In this document: in pieces, positions 11,420 to 22,700 of the stretch | Position numbering within the stretch: the stretch's first letter is position 1 | Layout of the letters: each line of letters starts with the position of its first letter | Source of the DNA: Polytrichum commune | Lineage: Eukaryota; Streptophyta; Polytrichopsida; Polytrichales; Polytrichaceae | Assembly: GCA_950295325.1 (NCBI GenBank) | Contig: OX485804.1 | Coordinates: forward strand, 436,001-500,000 | Reading direction: 5' to 3' | Length of the DNA stretch: 64,000 nt | The notes under the pieces: model-generated | The model's database searches: none | Told to the model about the DNA's origin: nothing | The model's input: only the letters and a program-made list of their open reading frames with translations | Position numbers and translations under genes: made by a program

Positions 11420-12400
11420 TATTGAAATATCTTTGGGTTACATATATGATGTAGCCATAAGAACGATATTATTAAATTACAATAAAGTGTTATTCATCCT
11501 GGTCGACATTCTCCAAAAGTTTTTCCAAAGAAATTGTTGTGAGGCACAAGTAATTGCACACTTGAAAACAACTTAAGATTATTCATATCCATAACAATGT
11601 TGTGCGGGACAGACAGTATTCCAAGGAATATTCCTCACATTCAAACCGAATGTCAGAATGTTAGGGAATATTCCTTAGAATATAGTCAATCCAGCAGAAC
11701 ACTACTATGGATCTCAATAAATTTATGAAGAACTTTCTAAAATTGGAGACTAATTAAATTTTCTTTCAGAGTGATCACTAAAAAAATACAATGTAAACTT
11801 ATCTTAAATACTATTGATGAGAGTGTTCAATATGATTGACTAAAATCATATCTGTGCCAACAGAGTGATGGAAAGTTGAAAGCATTAGAATAGGATCTTG
11901 AAGTAGACAAACTATCGAAATCTTTCTTTAGGTGTAAGGAAAAAAATCATTTAATGGGAACATCGAGTCCGTTTATGAATTTTTGTGATCATGAAGTTTT
12001 TTTGGGTAAGTGATAGACAATTTTAGAAGTTACTCTAATTATCTTTACCATGAAACTTGTTGTGATTATAAAGTTAGAAATAATTTATCCCAATGTAAAA
12101 AAGGAATCAAATCGGAGTAAAAATCTATCTAAAATTTGACATAACTTCATCAAAGCAGTATAACATTCAAATTGGTTATTGCTATAATTCTCATCATTTT
12201 GACAGTTAGTACAACCTTAGTGTTCACAATTCTAGCCATTCTACTCACAAAGTCAAGGAGGTGGGCCCACAAGCACAAAGGGGGTCAGTTTTAGGCATGA
12301 AGGGGGTCGGTACCCGGGATGCAAGGTGACGGTTTTGCAACTGAACCGGGTGGGATCATGGAGGTGGCTTTGTGCAGGGTTCCTAGTTGGGCTTTGATCT
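11420..12400. other. AT-rich non-coding stretch
   Basis: No coding region, RNA gene or clear repeat boundary was seen. Near 11625-11700 there is a short internal inverted similarity (AGGAATATTCC / GGGAATATTCC). Confidence 0.4.
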
Positions 12401-12403
12401 AGC

Positions 12404-13250
12404 TTGGGTCTAGTACCCAACTATGTTGTGTTGGTTCTAGGCAAGGAAAGTGGGGGTCCTCATCATACGTGGCTCTTGATTCTTGAAGTAACAGATCTTT
12501 GCGAGTTTCCAACATTTTTTCCCTCCATTAAACGAGTAACGTTCTTGAAGATCAACAAACACTTCAGGGGAAACTCAAGGAATTGGACAGAAGCGTAGGC
12601 TCTTCAGGGAAACAGTTTCCTTGCAAGATGGTACTTGCTGTGCGAGCTAAAATGCATATTCAAGAGTTGCACATGTGAAGGCCTGGGCATGTGTGGTGCT
12701 ATAGTGTTGGCTAGAAGTTGGCGAATGAAGCAGGTCAGCTGCATTGGAATTTAAAATCTTTCATCAGCTATGAATCAGGTGGAACCAGTTTTATGAGAAA
12801 GAAAATGGCAAGGGCACCCCCTGTGCAGTTAAATAGAAAGAAATGCACATATTACCTTGACGACAATGACACTTTCCCTGTGTATAAGAACCACTTCTGG
12901 CACCCGGACTCTGTTGTAATATTCTTCTGTTGTCACAAGGACTTAAAGAAGCAGCAGCAGTCTTTCATTGCGATGGAGGTTGGCGATCATGGAGATGAGC
13001 TTGCATTGATCAATCATGAAAAGGAGATCTGTAGATTTTCCTGAGATACCAGGGGCCCTCTTTCTGCAACGTAGAGCTTGACATGGACTGGGGTTACATA
13101 TGCATGACCTAGGGATTGTATGTACATTGCAACCTGGAGATGCTGAATGTGGTATCTGGTAACCAACGAAACTCTCTGTCCCATAACTCTCAGGCGAATT
13201 TGATTGATTTCTGGTTTGTCAGAAGTTTGATCAGCTCTTTTGGGCATTTT
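12404..13250 (+). pseudogene. Decayed tandem-kinase copy
   Basis: Fragments align in order with the kinase at 6700-10389. Near 12541 is a match to its GTTCTTGAAGATCAACA helical-domain region. Near 12898 is HPDSVVIFFCC (intact gene: HPNVVKFFCC) with FIAMEVGD (intact: FIGMELME). Near 13100 is MHDLGIV, matching the LHDRGIAHRD segment with the HRD lost. Near 13195 is LIDFGLSK-like sequence in a shifted frame. Stops and frameshifts occur throughout. It lies 2 kb downstream of the intact gene in the same orientation, as expected for an old tandem duplicate. Confidence 0.75.
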
Positions 13251-13595
13251 TCTGTTCCTTGATCCACTTGATGAATGACTTGCTTATCCTACGGCAAGTT
13301 TTTGGTCCGCTATTTTTTGGGCGAATTTATACTTTGGAAAATTTGGGCCTCGATTGTGGAGCAACATTCAAACCCTTCATAGAGGCCCATGATTGCAGCC
13401 AATTTGGACGAGGCTTGAGATATACAAATATGTGAGTCCAGAGCCCCGTGCAATGTTTGCAATTGTTACCATTAGTTATCTGCTTGGGAACTGGAATTTG
13501 CAGGGGAAAGCTAATATTTGTGAAGTAGAAAGTTGAATTGTTCAGTACTTGAATATGTAGATTGATATTCTTGGAGGCTCTTGGCACAAGTACTC

Positions 13596-13957
13596 CACTA
13601 AATATGGCATATAGTGTCACATGGTATTTAATGCCACTATGGCAACATTTTGGATGACACCTCCTATGAATAAGTTCACAAATATTGTCATGGATGATGG
13701 ATGAGTTCATCCATTGGTCAATGCCCTACCTTCTCTTGTCACGATCTTGTGATGAAGTACTGTCATGGATGATTATAACTTGGATGAAATAAGTGACAGA
13801 AATTGCAACAGTATAAATCTATAATCCCTCAAAACATTTTCAAGGGATGACAAATAATGTGGGTTAGCATTTAGTGTTGGTGACACTATAAGGTGGTTTA
13901 CAATTAGTATTTGAGCAAGACAATTAGAATGGATGACCCTAAATATCATATTTAGCG
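13596..13957 (+). mobile_element. MITE, CACTAAATAT family (copy A)
   Basis: This is a 362-bp non-coding element starting CACTAAATATGG and ending CATATTTAGCG, followed by TA. Its terminal ~20 bp are inverted repeats. The interior matches, in reverse complement, the copy at 60235-60604 (phrases around GGATGAGTTCATCCATTG and ATGAATAAG). Confidence 0.8.
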
Positions 13958-13959
13958 TA

Positions 13960-14350
13960 GTTCATACACGTTAACAAGAGAGTCACTGCAACAGCCCCAC
14001 CTTGAGTATTTAATGTGTAAGTGGACCAATGAAGAGGGAGAATCAGCTACTAGTTGCAGATGAACCAGTTTAAGAGATGACTGGGTGAAGTTCAAGACTT
14101 CAAGAAATTACCGATCGTTTAAAAGTAATCTTTGGAGTATACTTCAAAATAATAAAGAATAACCAAACAAATCACAACATGTAACCTGTTTGGACAAGTT
14201 GGAGAACGTAGGAATTTGACCGGTTATGCCCAAAAGTCCCCCACGGACACTGAAGTGGACACCTGGTGAGCAAGCCCATTGCTCCCTTAAATTTCACTCG
14301 GTGCTCTATGTGGTCTAGTAAATCAATTGAATAGTTGCAGGCAACTTCAT
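13960..14350. other. Intergenic, no feature seen
   Basis: This is a spacer between the MITE at 13596-13957 and the pogo-like element. It has no coding potential or repeat that I can assign. Confidence 0.4.
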
Positions 14351-14352
14351 TA

Positions 14353-15344
14353 CAGTCCTACCTCTTTAATACGACACTCGATAATACGACAACCTTGATA
14401 TTATGACACAGATTTCGTAAACCAAACTTCCTAGTTCAAATCTACCTCTATACTACGACTATGACAATGTTAATACGACACTCCTAGACCCCCCAAATGT
14501 CATATTATAGAGGTAATAAATGCATTTACATGGTGGGTCCCACACACTTATATATACATAAATACATAATTTATTTTAAATTCATAAATCTTATACATAT
14601 GAAGTTTTGATTAAGGAAGTTTAAATGTAAAATGATGAAATAAACATGAGAACCATGGGAACTAGGTTCTCTTTCTAAAACCCTACTCATGAGGACCAAA
14701 GAGAAAAATCGAGATTGATCAAGGAGTCCGAAGACCTGGCCCTTCTTATATCAAAACTGCAGCTTGGATCAGATGAGATGCCATTTGAAGAGTATGTGGT
14801 AATGGAAGGTGAAGACATCATTGAGGCTGAATATTGCATGTCAGAGCTGGTTGATATGGCCTTAGGACAGAGAATAGAGCCAGTTAGTTTGGACGTTACT
14901 GTTGAGACCGTAAACCCTTTAGATGTTGATGAGAGACCTCCACCTATTGTGAAACTGACGGATGCTCAACAACATGCTCAGCTATTAGCTACATTTTTTA
15001 TGGACAATTCATTAGACTTCACTCCCGCAAATCTGATGAAATTGCAGGGCATAATAGAGAAGCTCAATAAGATATATGTTGCTAACTTGAAGTGGCAACA
15101 TGAGCGGACTATTGATTCCTTCTTCAAGTCCACATAGGTTTAGTGAGGAGAATTTGCATATTTGTAATACATTTGAAAGAATACTCATTTTTACATATGG
15201 AAAAATATCTCAAGTGTGTTTTTATGAAGTACCTCGTAATTGTGACAACCAGGTCCAATTTGTCATATTATTGAATATGTGACACCTCGATAATACGACC
15301 TTTTTCTCGTTTCCCAAACGTGTCATATTAAAGAGGTAGGACTG
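14353..15344 (+). mobile_element. Pogo-like (Tc1/mariner superfamily) deletion derivative
   Basis: This is a 992-bp element with ends CAGTCCTACCTCTTTAATA in inverted orientation. TA flanks both sides (14351-14352 and 15345-15346). The subterminal sequences also match (TCGATAATACGAC). The CAGT(N)ACCTCTwTAATACGACA pattern is typical of pogo/Tigger-like transposons. The inside keeps only the C-terminal part of the transposase, so the element is an internal-deletion derivative and cannot move itself. Confidence 0.85.
14715..15137 (+). pseudogene. Pogo-like transposase, C-terminal remnant
   Basis: The 140-aa ORF begins with an acidic stretch (EEYVVMEGEDIIEAE) and ends ERTIDSFFKST. The tail resembles the QxxIxxFF ending of pogo/Tigger (CENP-B-like) transposases, after a helical region (QQHAQLLATFFMDN). 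The HTH and DDE catalytic domains are missing. The ORF ends about 200 bp before the right terminal repeat, the expected place for the 3' end of the gene. Confidence 0.7.
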
Positions 15345-15346
15345 TA

Positions 15347-16863
15347 CCTGGAAATCACTGAGATATGTAGGCAGCCCCATAAACAATATGCCTGCCTTCC
15401 ATCCCATGTCTGTAAGGTGGATGGGTCTTCAGTGGCTCGTTTTCTTAATTGGACTTCTATATTTGATTGGTATGTGGTTCGATGAGGATCAAAGAGCAAA
15501 CATCATAAAGACACATGTTTAATGTAGAGTGAACTATGTCTTCAAATATGAGTAAGTGTTCTACATGCAATAGTGAACGTAAGTGGGAGGATCCATGTAT
15601 CCAATTGAGAAATTTACAAACATGCATTTCTGATAATCATAACTAAATCATGGGAGGTCCAATTTCCATTTTGGTTTTTGTAGTTGTTCAATCGTGGATT
15701 TGCTAATGCAACACGAGTTTTGTTGTGTAAATTTGAGTGGTAGAAGTTGGAGAACATGAAAAGTGAGCCAAATACCACCCACATACCTTACCCCCTTTGT
15801 ACGAGACTTGCCTTTAAGACACTTGTTCGTGGTTATAACTAATTCAAATGTGAAGGTTGAAGGTTTATTGGTAGATCCAAGGCAAGTGTGCACAAATTGA
15901 TGGGTTACTACTAAGAGGGAAGCTGAGTTGAGGTTGATGAATGTTTTTTTTTAATCGTTTACATCCAAAGGTTTGTCAACTTAATAGAATTCTGCTTTTA
16001 GTTAGACTTGTGACAATGACAAGAGAAATTCAAGACATATGATGGTTTTGTGACACATATGATGTGCTATGCATATGTATATCACATCTTATATTATTCC
16101 TTGGGGAATAGTATAATTGATAAGTATGGTCAAGATGTCAAACTTGGCAGCCAAATAACTTATATGTTAGTGTGATTAACTTATGGACAAGTTGGCAATT
16201 GTAGTGATGGTTTAACAACTAATGTTCTTTTGGTATTGTTTCATCCAACTAATTATGTGCCCATAATAGTTTATGTAAACAATCCATTATGACTTAGCAT
16301 TGTGATTTGTTACTTTATATTGTTTAAAACTGTTCTAAATGTCAAATATGAGGAAAACAAGGTTTTTGTGATGGCTTCACATTCCATACTTAAATCAAGG
16401 CTTACAAAATTTATGATGGTCATAGATTTGTGTTTTTACCCCCCCCCCCATTCAAGAAAATTACCAATCGTTTCAGAGAATTTCAGAGAATATTTTATGA
16501 TCTAATAAAGAAAAATCAAAAGATGTCAACATGCAACTGCTTACAACATGTCCAAATGGTTGGACTTGGAAACACTAAGATCTCGACCAATTATGCCAAA
16601 AATCTCCCCAACATTGCATAAATACATACATTGATATTGGAACTTGATCATTTTTAATCTTATTAGAGATTCAAAATGACCTACTTGCATTTGTGCACAC
16701 CAATTGCCATGCAAATGTTTTTGAGTAAGAATCACATGACACATCAATCAAAAAATTTGCACGTCACATGACACCCGTTAAAAACAAACATTGTGCCTAC
16801 TAAAAAAGAAGGAGAATCAAGTAATATTCACATGATTAAGATGATCCACTTCAAGTCAGAGTC
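15347..16863. other. AT-rich intergenic sequence
   Basis: No gene is supported. A minus-strand ORF at 15893-15648 and small ORFs near 16302-16747 have no recognisable motifs. A short poly-C run is at 16440-16448. Confidence 0.4.
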
Positions 16864-18141
16864 CGGGGAGTTTTTTACCAAAATCGGTAGATTTCCGATC
16901 TTTTATGAAAAGATTCGGATTTTTATTTTTTTGATCGGAAGCTACCTAAATCCAATTTTTTTTGTCGGTTAAATTCCGATATTTAACTTTCTCATTCGGT
17001 AATTTTCCGATTTTGTGAATTTCAATTCGGTATGTTTCCGAAGATTTGTATTGTATGTCGGATTTGTTTATACAGACTTCAGAAATAAGCATTTTGATGG
17101 GTAAGCTCTGAATCAAAACAACTGCTGAAATAAGCCTTACAGACTGCAGAAATAAACATTTCGATCTGCAGAAATAAGCATTTCGATGGGTAAGCTCTGA
17201 ATCAAGACAGCCTGCAGAAATAAGCATTTCGATCTGCAGAAATAAACATTTCGATGGGTAAGCTCTGAATCAAGACAGCCTGCAGAAATAAGCATTTCTA
17301 TCTACATAAATAAGCATTTCGATGGGTACCTCTGAATCAAAACAAACTGCAGAAATAAGCATTTCGATGAGTAAGGGCTGAATCAAGACAGACTAAAGAA
17401 ATAAGCATTTCGATGGGTAAGCTCTGAATCAAGACAAACTAAAGAAATAAGCATTTCTATGGGTAAGCTCTGAATAAAGACAGACTAAAGAAATAAGCAT
17501 TTCGATGGGTAAGCTCTGAATCAAGACAAAATCAAGGTCGCAAAGGCTAGCACAAACTCCTGTTCGCAGTGTCGCACCCAAATGAAGATGAATCTAGCAG
17601 AAGCGGAAGAGCAGTACAGAGAGCATTCAACACAGAGAGAAATCCCGATGGAGGAGTGAGATACTCTGCAGAAAGGACTGCAGCTCCTTATACTCGTGAC
17701 AGAGGGTCCTTGGATGCTTAGAGCGGCTCAAAACCCTAATCGGCCTTGTGAACGGAACCTTCCCTAAATTACTTAGCCTTCATGGTTCTTAGAATCTTAA
17801 CCTTATGAGTTATGACGCATGCACCTCAAGCTTGCCAAACATGGAAGGTTTTGTAAGAAACTCCCTACCAAACTCATTTGAATTAAAGGATAACTCTATT
17901 ACCCTAGTAAAAATTTCCGCCCTATCCCTAATCCCTTCGGCTACTTGCCTAAAATTTAAAAATTGGCTCGGTAAATATCCTAAAATATGATGCCTCAACC
18001 GGCTATATTGCCGATATTTTCAACCGGTCAATTTCCGACCTTTCTAATTTTAAGTCGGTACCTCGTCCGAATCATTGCAAACTCATTCGGAAATCTTCAA
18101 AAAATTTCGGCTAGCTCGTAACTAAAGTTCGGTACTCCCCG
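16864..18141 (+). mobile_element. Non-coding repeat element with internal minisatellite
   Basis: The segment begins CGGGGAGT and ends ACTCCCCG, an 8-bp inverted terminus. Both flanks carry TTCGGTA / TTTCCGA-rich sequence. The left part is repeated at 4110-4322. It contains the minisatellite 17070-17530 and a stretch (17805-17905) related to the hairpin at 58803-59138. No transposase or pol coding was found, and no target duplication is evident, so the class is unknown. It could be part of an LTR or a large non-autonomous DNA element. Confidence 0.45.
17070..17530 (+). repeat. Minisatellite, ~54-bp period
   Basis: About eight imperfect units are built from the phrases AGAAATAAGCATTTCGATG, GGTAAGCTCTGAATCAA and GACAGACTGC. 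Some units carry an extra half (CTGCAGAAATAAACATTTC), so the period is mixed. It sits inside the repeat element 16864-18141. Confidence 0.85.
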
Positions 18142-18212
18142 TTCATTGCTTCAAGTTCTATGTTCTAGTGAAGGATATTTTAATTTAGGCTTCATGTGCA
18201 CCAGTGTCATCC

Positions 18213-18860
18213 ATGAGCAAGCAGCAAGCCAAACATATTATATTGCAACTTGAAGAGAGGATTCTTGGAGCAAGAGATTTTCGTGAGACAAGTATACCAA
18301 ATATGATATTTAGTGCTTGATTATATTTAATTTTGTTACCACTCTACCCTGCTCAACACTACTTTTCAATTCCTTGATAATTAGTGTGAGAAGATATGCT
18401 ATAAGATATGCTCGAATTCTCCTTTTATCAATGCTATTTTTTTCTTTCGTATCCTTACTAACACTAGATTCAAACATGTAACTTCCACATATTACCATAT
18501 TAGTTGATATTTAGTATTTGAGTTTACATTTAATGTTACTTACTTTCATAGGGTTATTGACATTTAGTGTATACATTTGTATTAAGTATATCCAACACTA
18601 AATGTCAAATTTAGTGTAGTTCTACATCTTTGCCTATATAATTTTGGAAGCGAGGTTCTCAAAGGTCAACAAACACTTCAAAATATACTCGAGAAACTTG
18701 CAGTGAACAACAACCCAACTATTGCAGCCGATACAATGATCAAAAGCCTTCCAAATTACTAGTCATGGACAATATGAAATTCACATGTGCAAGCGGGAGG
18801 ACTGGATGGGCATGCTTGGGCATGTCTACTATATTGATGTGGGTGTTGGAAATGTAAGGA
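18213..18860 (+). pseudogene. Decayed tandem-kinase copy split by a MITE
   Basis: Positions 18213-18292 match the kinase helical-domain region around 7108-7180 (CAAGCCAAACATAT, GAGAGGATTCTTGGAG, CGTGAG). Positions 18619-18860 resume the match at GTTCTCAAAGGTCAACA and continue to GACAATATGAAATTCACATG (intact gene 7315-7330). The break coincides with the MITE 18295-18616. Several stops occur (e.g. TAG in the AAATTACTAGTC stretch), so it is a dead copy. Confidence 0.8.
18295..18616 (+). mobile_element. MITE, CACTAAATAT family (copy B)
   Basis: This 322-bp element has inverted ends (left TACCAAATATGATATTTAGTG, right CAAATTTAGTG) and TA on both sides (18293-18294 and 18617-18618). It interrupts the kinase pseudogene, which gives independent proof of its boundaries. 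The interior differs from copies A and C. Confidence 0.8.
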
Positions 18861-19677
18861 ATTTTCCTTTGGCAATTTAGCAACACCTTGGCAATCAAGG
18901 GGTTGGCATTATTGAAAATAAAGCATGTTCATGCACACATTGAAAGTAAAGCATGTCATGGTGCAAAGTGCCCACAAGTTCGTACTTAGTCGTTCACAAA
19001 CATCTAACAGTGGGTTTACGTGAGGATTATATAGGTTAAAGAAACTCCAAAATCAAGCAATCCTATCGGTTAATAGTATACTTTTGCACCTAAAGAGTTT
19101 ACAATGAGACACAAGTCTAAAGCATGAGAAACCATTGTGGTGCTAATGCAACACCAATAATATCTTGTCAACACATGTTGGTCTCAATTCAAGAAAATAC
19201 TCAACCCAATTTGATAAACCAAACTTCAAACTTGAAGGAAGATCCAATAAGGGGAGTTCCAGACTGCAGATTTCTTGGAGCCAAACCCTGGCCTAAGTTT
19301 GATTTCACATTGGATCCAATGTCACCTGTTGTGGACCATAAGTGAGCAAAATAAAATCATCTCCAGCCTAGTGGGAATGGTTGTAAATGTAAACGAGTGT
19401 AACCTAGCATACACCTCAAAATGGGTTGGGATCCGTGGCACTCAAGTAAAGTCATCCGGTAACAAAAATCGGATGAGTCCATCAAGAAGTTTGGATGGAG
19501 CTTATTTTAGTGAAACGCCTCCGAGTTGGCATGTAAGACCATTTTCTTCCTCATAGCTATTATGAACTATTAGCTATATTGTAAATATCAATTAGTTGGC
19601 AAGGGGCAATGATGTGGCCTTGGATGCTCTAAGCCTATTTTCTAACCTCCCATGAGTTGTTTCCAAGGCCATGATGT
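18861..19677. other. Left flank of the CACTA element
   Basis: No gene is supported. The ORFs at 19124-19345 and 19275-19556 lack recognisable motifs. The last three bases (19675-19677, TGT) form the left half of the CACTA target duplication. Confidence 0.4.
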
Positions 19678-19710
19678 CACTAGAGGAAAACCTGTCCAAA
19701 TGAACCCTGC
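19678..19710 (+). repeat. CACTA left terminal inverted repeat
   Basis: This 33-bp repeat starts CACTAGAGGAAAAC and ends AATGAACCCTGC. It pairs with 55022-55054; the single difference is C/G at base 15. Confidence 0.95.
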
Positions 19711-20129
19711 AAGGTTGCACAAATAACAGTGGATGCGGTCACCGGTGGCTGGTGGTTGCCTGTACTGGGTGCAGTCCTCATGGCCAGGTCAAAAGCCGGG
19801 TGTTGGCTCCAATGTCGTTGTTTAGTGCCACCTGGGTTATGTATGGGTGGGGTTTGCCCGCGTCGGGTGATGCATACCCAATGGGCGGTGCACCTTCGCG
19901 GGTAGCAATTATTGGTGCCTGGGTGCAGTCTATTGAACCCCTCCTTGGTTTTGGTTCCCCGGGATGGGTATGCCTGGGGTGGGCGCCAGCCACCCGTTGT
20001 GGTTTGGGGCACCTACGGCGTACCCGCACGAGGTTTACAAATCCGATGTAGCCATGTGTCTTGAACTGGTGGGGGTGGGGGTGGGATGTGTCGCCCTCGT
20101 GGGGCACGGTCCACACTGCTCTGCTTTGG

Positions 20130-20288
20130 TGACAGTTGGAGTGGCCGTTGGTATGTGTTTGGGGTGAATGGTGGCTGTTGGGTGACAGTCGAAGTGGCCG
20201 CTGGTATGTGTTTGGGGTGAAGGGTGGCTGTTGGGTGACAGTTGAAGTGGCCGCTGGTATGTGTTTGGGGTGAAGGGTGGCTGTTGGG
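20130..20288 (+). repeat. Subterminal 53-bp tandem repeat (3 units)
   Basis: Three head-to-tail units start at 20130, 20183 and 20236. Each contains TGACAGT(T/C), AGTGGCCG, GGTATGTGTTTGGGGTGAA and GGTGGCTGTTGGG. Their place 450 bp inside the left end fits the subterminal repeats bound by the TnpA-type protein in CACTA elements. The surrounding 19690-20465 is GC-rich with many related GGTGG / GGGTG words. Confidence 0.9.
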
Positions 20289-20817
20289 TGCGCATGTACT
20301 TAGCAATGGGTCTGTGCTGGTTGTCTTCGGTGGGGTTTGGGTCATGTGTGTGTCACCAGGTTGGGTGCGGGTTGAGTTAGAGGGTTTGCAGTCGGGTCGG
20401 GTGGGTGTGGGGTATACCTGTGCTGGGTTCGGTGTCATCAGGGTGTCGTGGGGGTGTCGTTAGGGTGAGGGATGCGTGGAAGACATTATTTTATGTTTGA
20501 TTTCAATGCTGGTGCTTATATTTAGGGCGTTGAATGTCGCATTTCAGTGGTGGTTGAATATGTTTCGAAGAAATATTCAGGGATTTGGAGTGTTTGCCAA
20601 TGAGATAGCATTTCTGTTAACAATGTGTTTTGATACAGGACAGCAAGATAAACATAAACCTGTACATGCACGTACAATAACTATTAGCAACCCGATTTAG
20701 TACAAGGTATGTACAAGCCTTTTCAAATGGCCGTAGTTGCAAATAAACAAAACTCCAACCAGTGAACTGTGAACTCTAACGTCCAGTTTGTATTTGGCCA
20801 GTCAGTTACATTTTCAC

Positions 20818-21318
20818 CTACACCCTATCGGACGGGCAGATCCAGTATGGTGCACTTGAATGGAATGTCATGCCGTAGAACTCCACCGCATAGAAGGACA
20901 TTTCTAGTGCTTCCCTCAACCCGTCCAGCTCCGACAATGTCAAATCCTCCAGCCTCGCCCGAAGTGTCCTCCGAGAAACCCGTGTAGTGACATGTCGACT
21001 TTTGGAGAACCACTTCATGTTCTCTTGAAATTGAGTAACGATATTGAATTCACGTGTCATAAATCTCGTGTTCAAGTCATTGGGCCACATCGCGCAGTCG
21101 TACTCGGCCAGACGTAGAGCATTGTATTCGGTGCTTTTGTCTACTACTGCTTTCCATGCTTTACACGTCAACCTCATGTTGTGCATTGCCTGCAATCGGA
21201 GCAAGGTGTTCGTTGCTGTTTCTGCACCCAGGTCCACTGTTGAGGCGCCTACCAACATGTTTGGAACCAACACATCCAGCTGCACATCTTCATCTAGGTC
21301 CAATTGCAATGCCGCCAT
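20818..21318 (-). CDS. F-box-like protein ORF inside the CACTA element
   Basis: The 166-aa ORF starts at MAALQLDLDEDVQ. A longer frame reaches 21435 but runs into repeat DNA. An acidic N-terminus is followed by a helical segment, LLRLQAMHNMRLTCKAWK, then VVDKSTEYNALRLAEYD. The Leu-rich stretch followed by R-x-T-C-K-x-W-x-x-V-x-D is like the second half of an F-box. The C-terminal half is charged and unrecognised. The ORF is intact while the transposases are broken, so it may be a captured host gene, a TE accessory gene, or an exon of a longer gene. The F-box call is tentative. Confidence 0.45.
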   Translation of the reverse strand: MAALQLDLDEDVQLDVLVPNMLVGASTVDLGAETATNTLLRLQAMHNMRLTCKAWKAVVDKSTEYNALRLAEYDCAMWPNDLNTRFMTREFNIVTQFQENMKWFSKSRHVTTRVSRRTLRARLEDLTLSELDGLREALEMSFYAVEFYGMTFHSSAPYWICPSDRV

Positions 21319-21409
21319 CGTTTGGGATTGGCAAGAGCGTTGGATAGACAAAAACTTCACGCGCCTGAATGCAGTGGAGGGCATCCACTGGATGGTATTA
21401 ATTTCTGCA

Positions 21410-22700
21410 ACGAGATACCATGCCCACACATGCACATCGTTCTACCCAGAATCCACACCAAAACATAAGGACCCTGAACTCACTTGAGGCATCCCAAATT
21501 CACACTACCTTATGCAATGTAACGTGCCCACCCACACATGCACACATATCTACCCAGATTCCACTGCAAAACATAAGACCACTGGACTTGCTGGACGCAT
21601 CACAAATAAATACTACCTTGTGCAATAAAACTAACCCGCCCATGCATGCACATAAATCTGGCCAGAATCCACACCAACATATAAACCAACCGAACTCACT
21701 GGAGGCATCAAAACAGGGTGATACTGTCTTCCGATCCTCTACAAAACAAACCCGCCCGCACATGCACAACACTTAGCCCATATTCCACTGCCCAAAACAA
21801 TATTGGAGTGTGTATCCACTGCAGGCATCGGGGGATGATACTACCTCCTGCAATGGGATGGGCCGCCCACACATGCACATCAATCTGCCAAGATTCCACT
21901 GCAAATCATAAGGCAACCGGACTCGTTGGTTGCATCACCAGATGTTATGAAGTCATTGGAGGCATCACAAATTGATACTACCTTATGCAATAAAGCCAAC
22001 CCGCCCACACGTGCACATAATTCTGACCATAATCCACAACAAAACATACAGCATCCGATTTCAATGTAGGCATCACAGGCTGACACTATCTTCCTCAATA
22101 AAACAGACCCGCGCACGCATGCAAATAAATCAGCCCCCAATCCACACCAAAACATGAGGTGCTTGCAATCCCTGGAGGCATCGCAGACTGTTACTATCCG
22201 AACTATCCAAAACATAAAGCATCCGACCTCTGTGGAGGCATCACAAGCTGGTACTATCTTGCTCAATAAAACTCACCCGCCCACACATGACCAACACTTG
22301 GCCCAGTTTGCACTGCCAAAATATCGGGGCGACCGAATCCACTGGAGGCATCCGAAGATGATACTCCCTCCTGCAATGAGATTGCCTGCCCACACATGCA
22401 TGCACATCAATCTGCCCACAGTCTGCTGCAAAACATATGTCAACTGAGCTCGCCGGAGGCATCGCAGAATGACATGAACTCACTGGAGGCATCACAAATA
22501 GATACTACCTTATGCAATAAAACCATCCCGCCCACACATGCACATAACTCTGTCCAGAATCCACACCCACACAGAAAGCAACCAACATCTCTGGAGGGAT
22601 CACACGCCGATACCATCTTCCTCAATAAAAATAACCCGCCCACAAATGCACATAAATCTGCCCACAATCCACACCAAAACATGAAGCAACAACCATACCT
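21410..22700 (+). repeat. Tandem-repeat array 1 (about 11 units, 105-120 bp)
   Basis: Units recur at about 21423, 21531, 21639, 21755, 21868, 22003, 22110, 22279, 22390, 22530 and 22640. Each carries CCGCCCACACATGCACA, AATCCACACCAAAACAT, CTGGAGGCATCACA and TACTACCTTATGCAATAAA in that order. The units are diverged and partly rearranged. They create overlapping ORFs on both strands that are shadows, not genes. Confidence 0.85.

Noticed and set aside
17070-17530. CRISPR-like array
   Set aside because: Repeats are directly adjacent without unique spacers and the genome is eukaryotic; this is a minisatellite.
19680-20463. Overlapping GC-rich ORFs on both strands (up to 141 aa)
   Set aside because: They are open because of the GC-rich subterminal tandem repeats of the CACTA element; the same repeat is translated in several frames.
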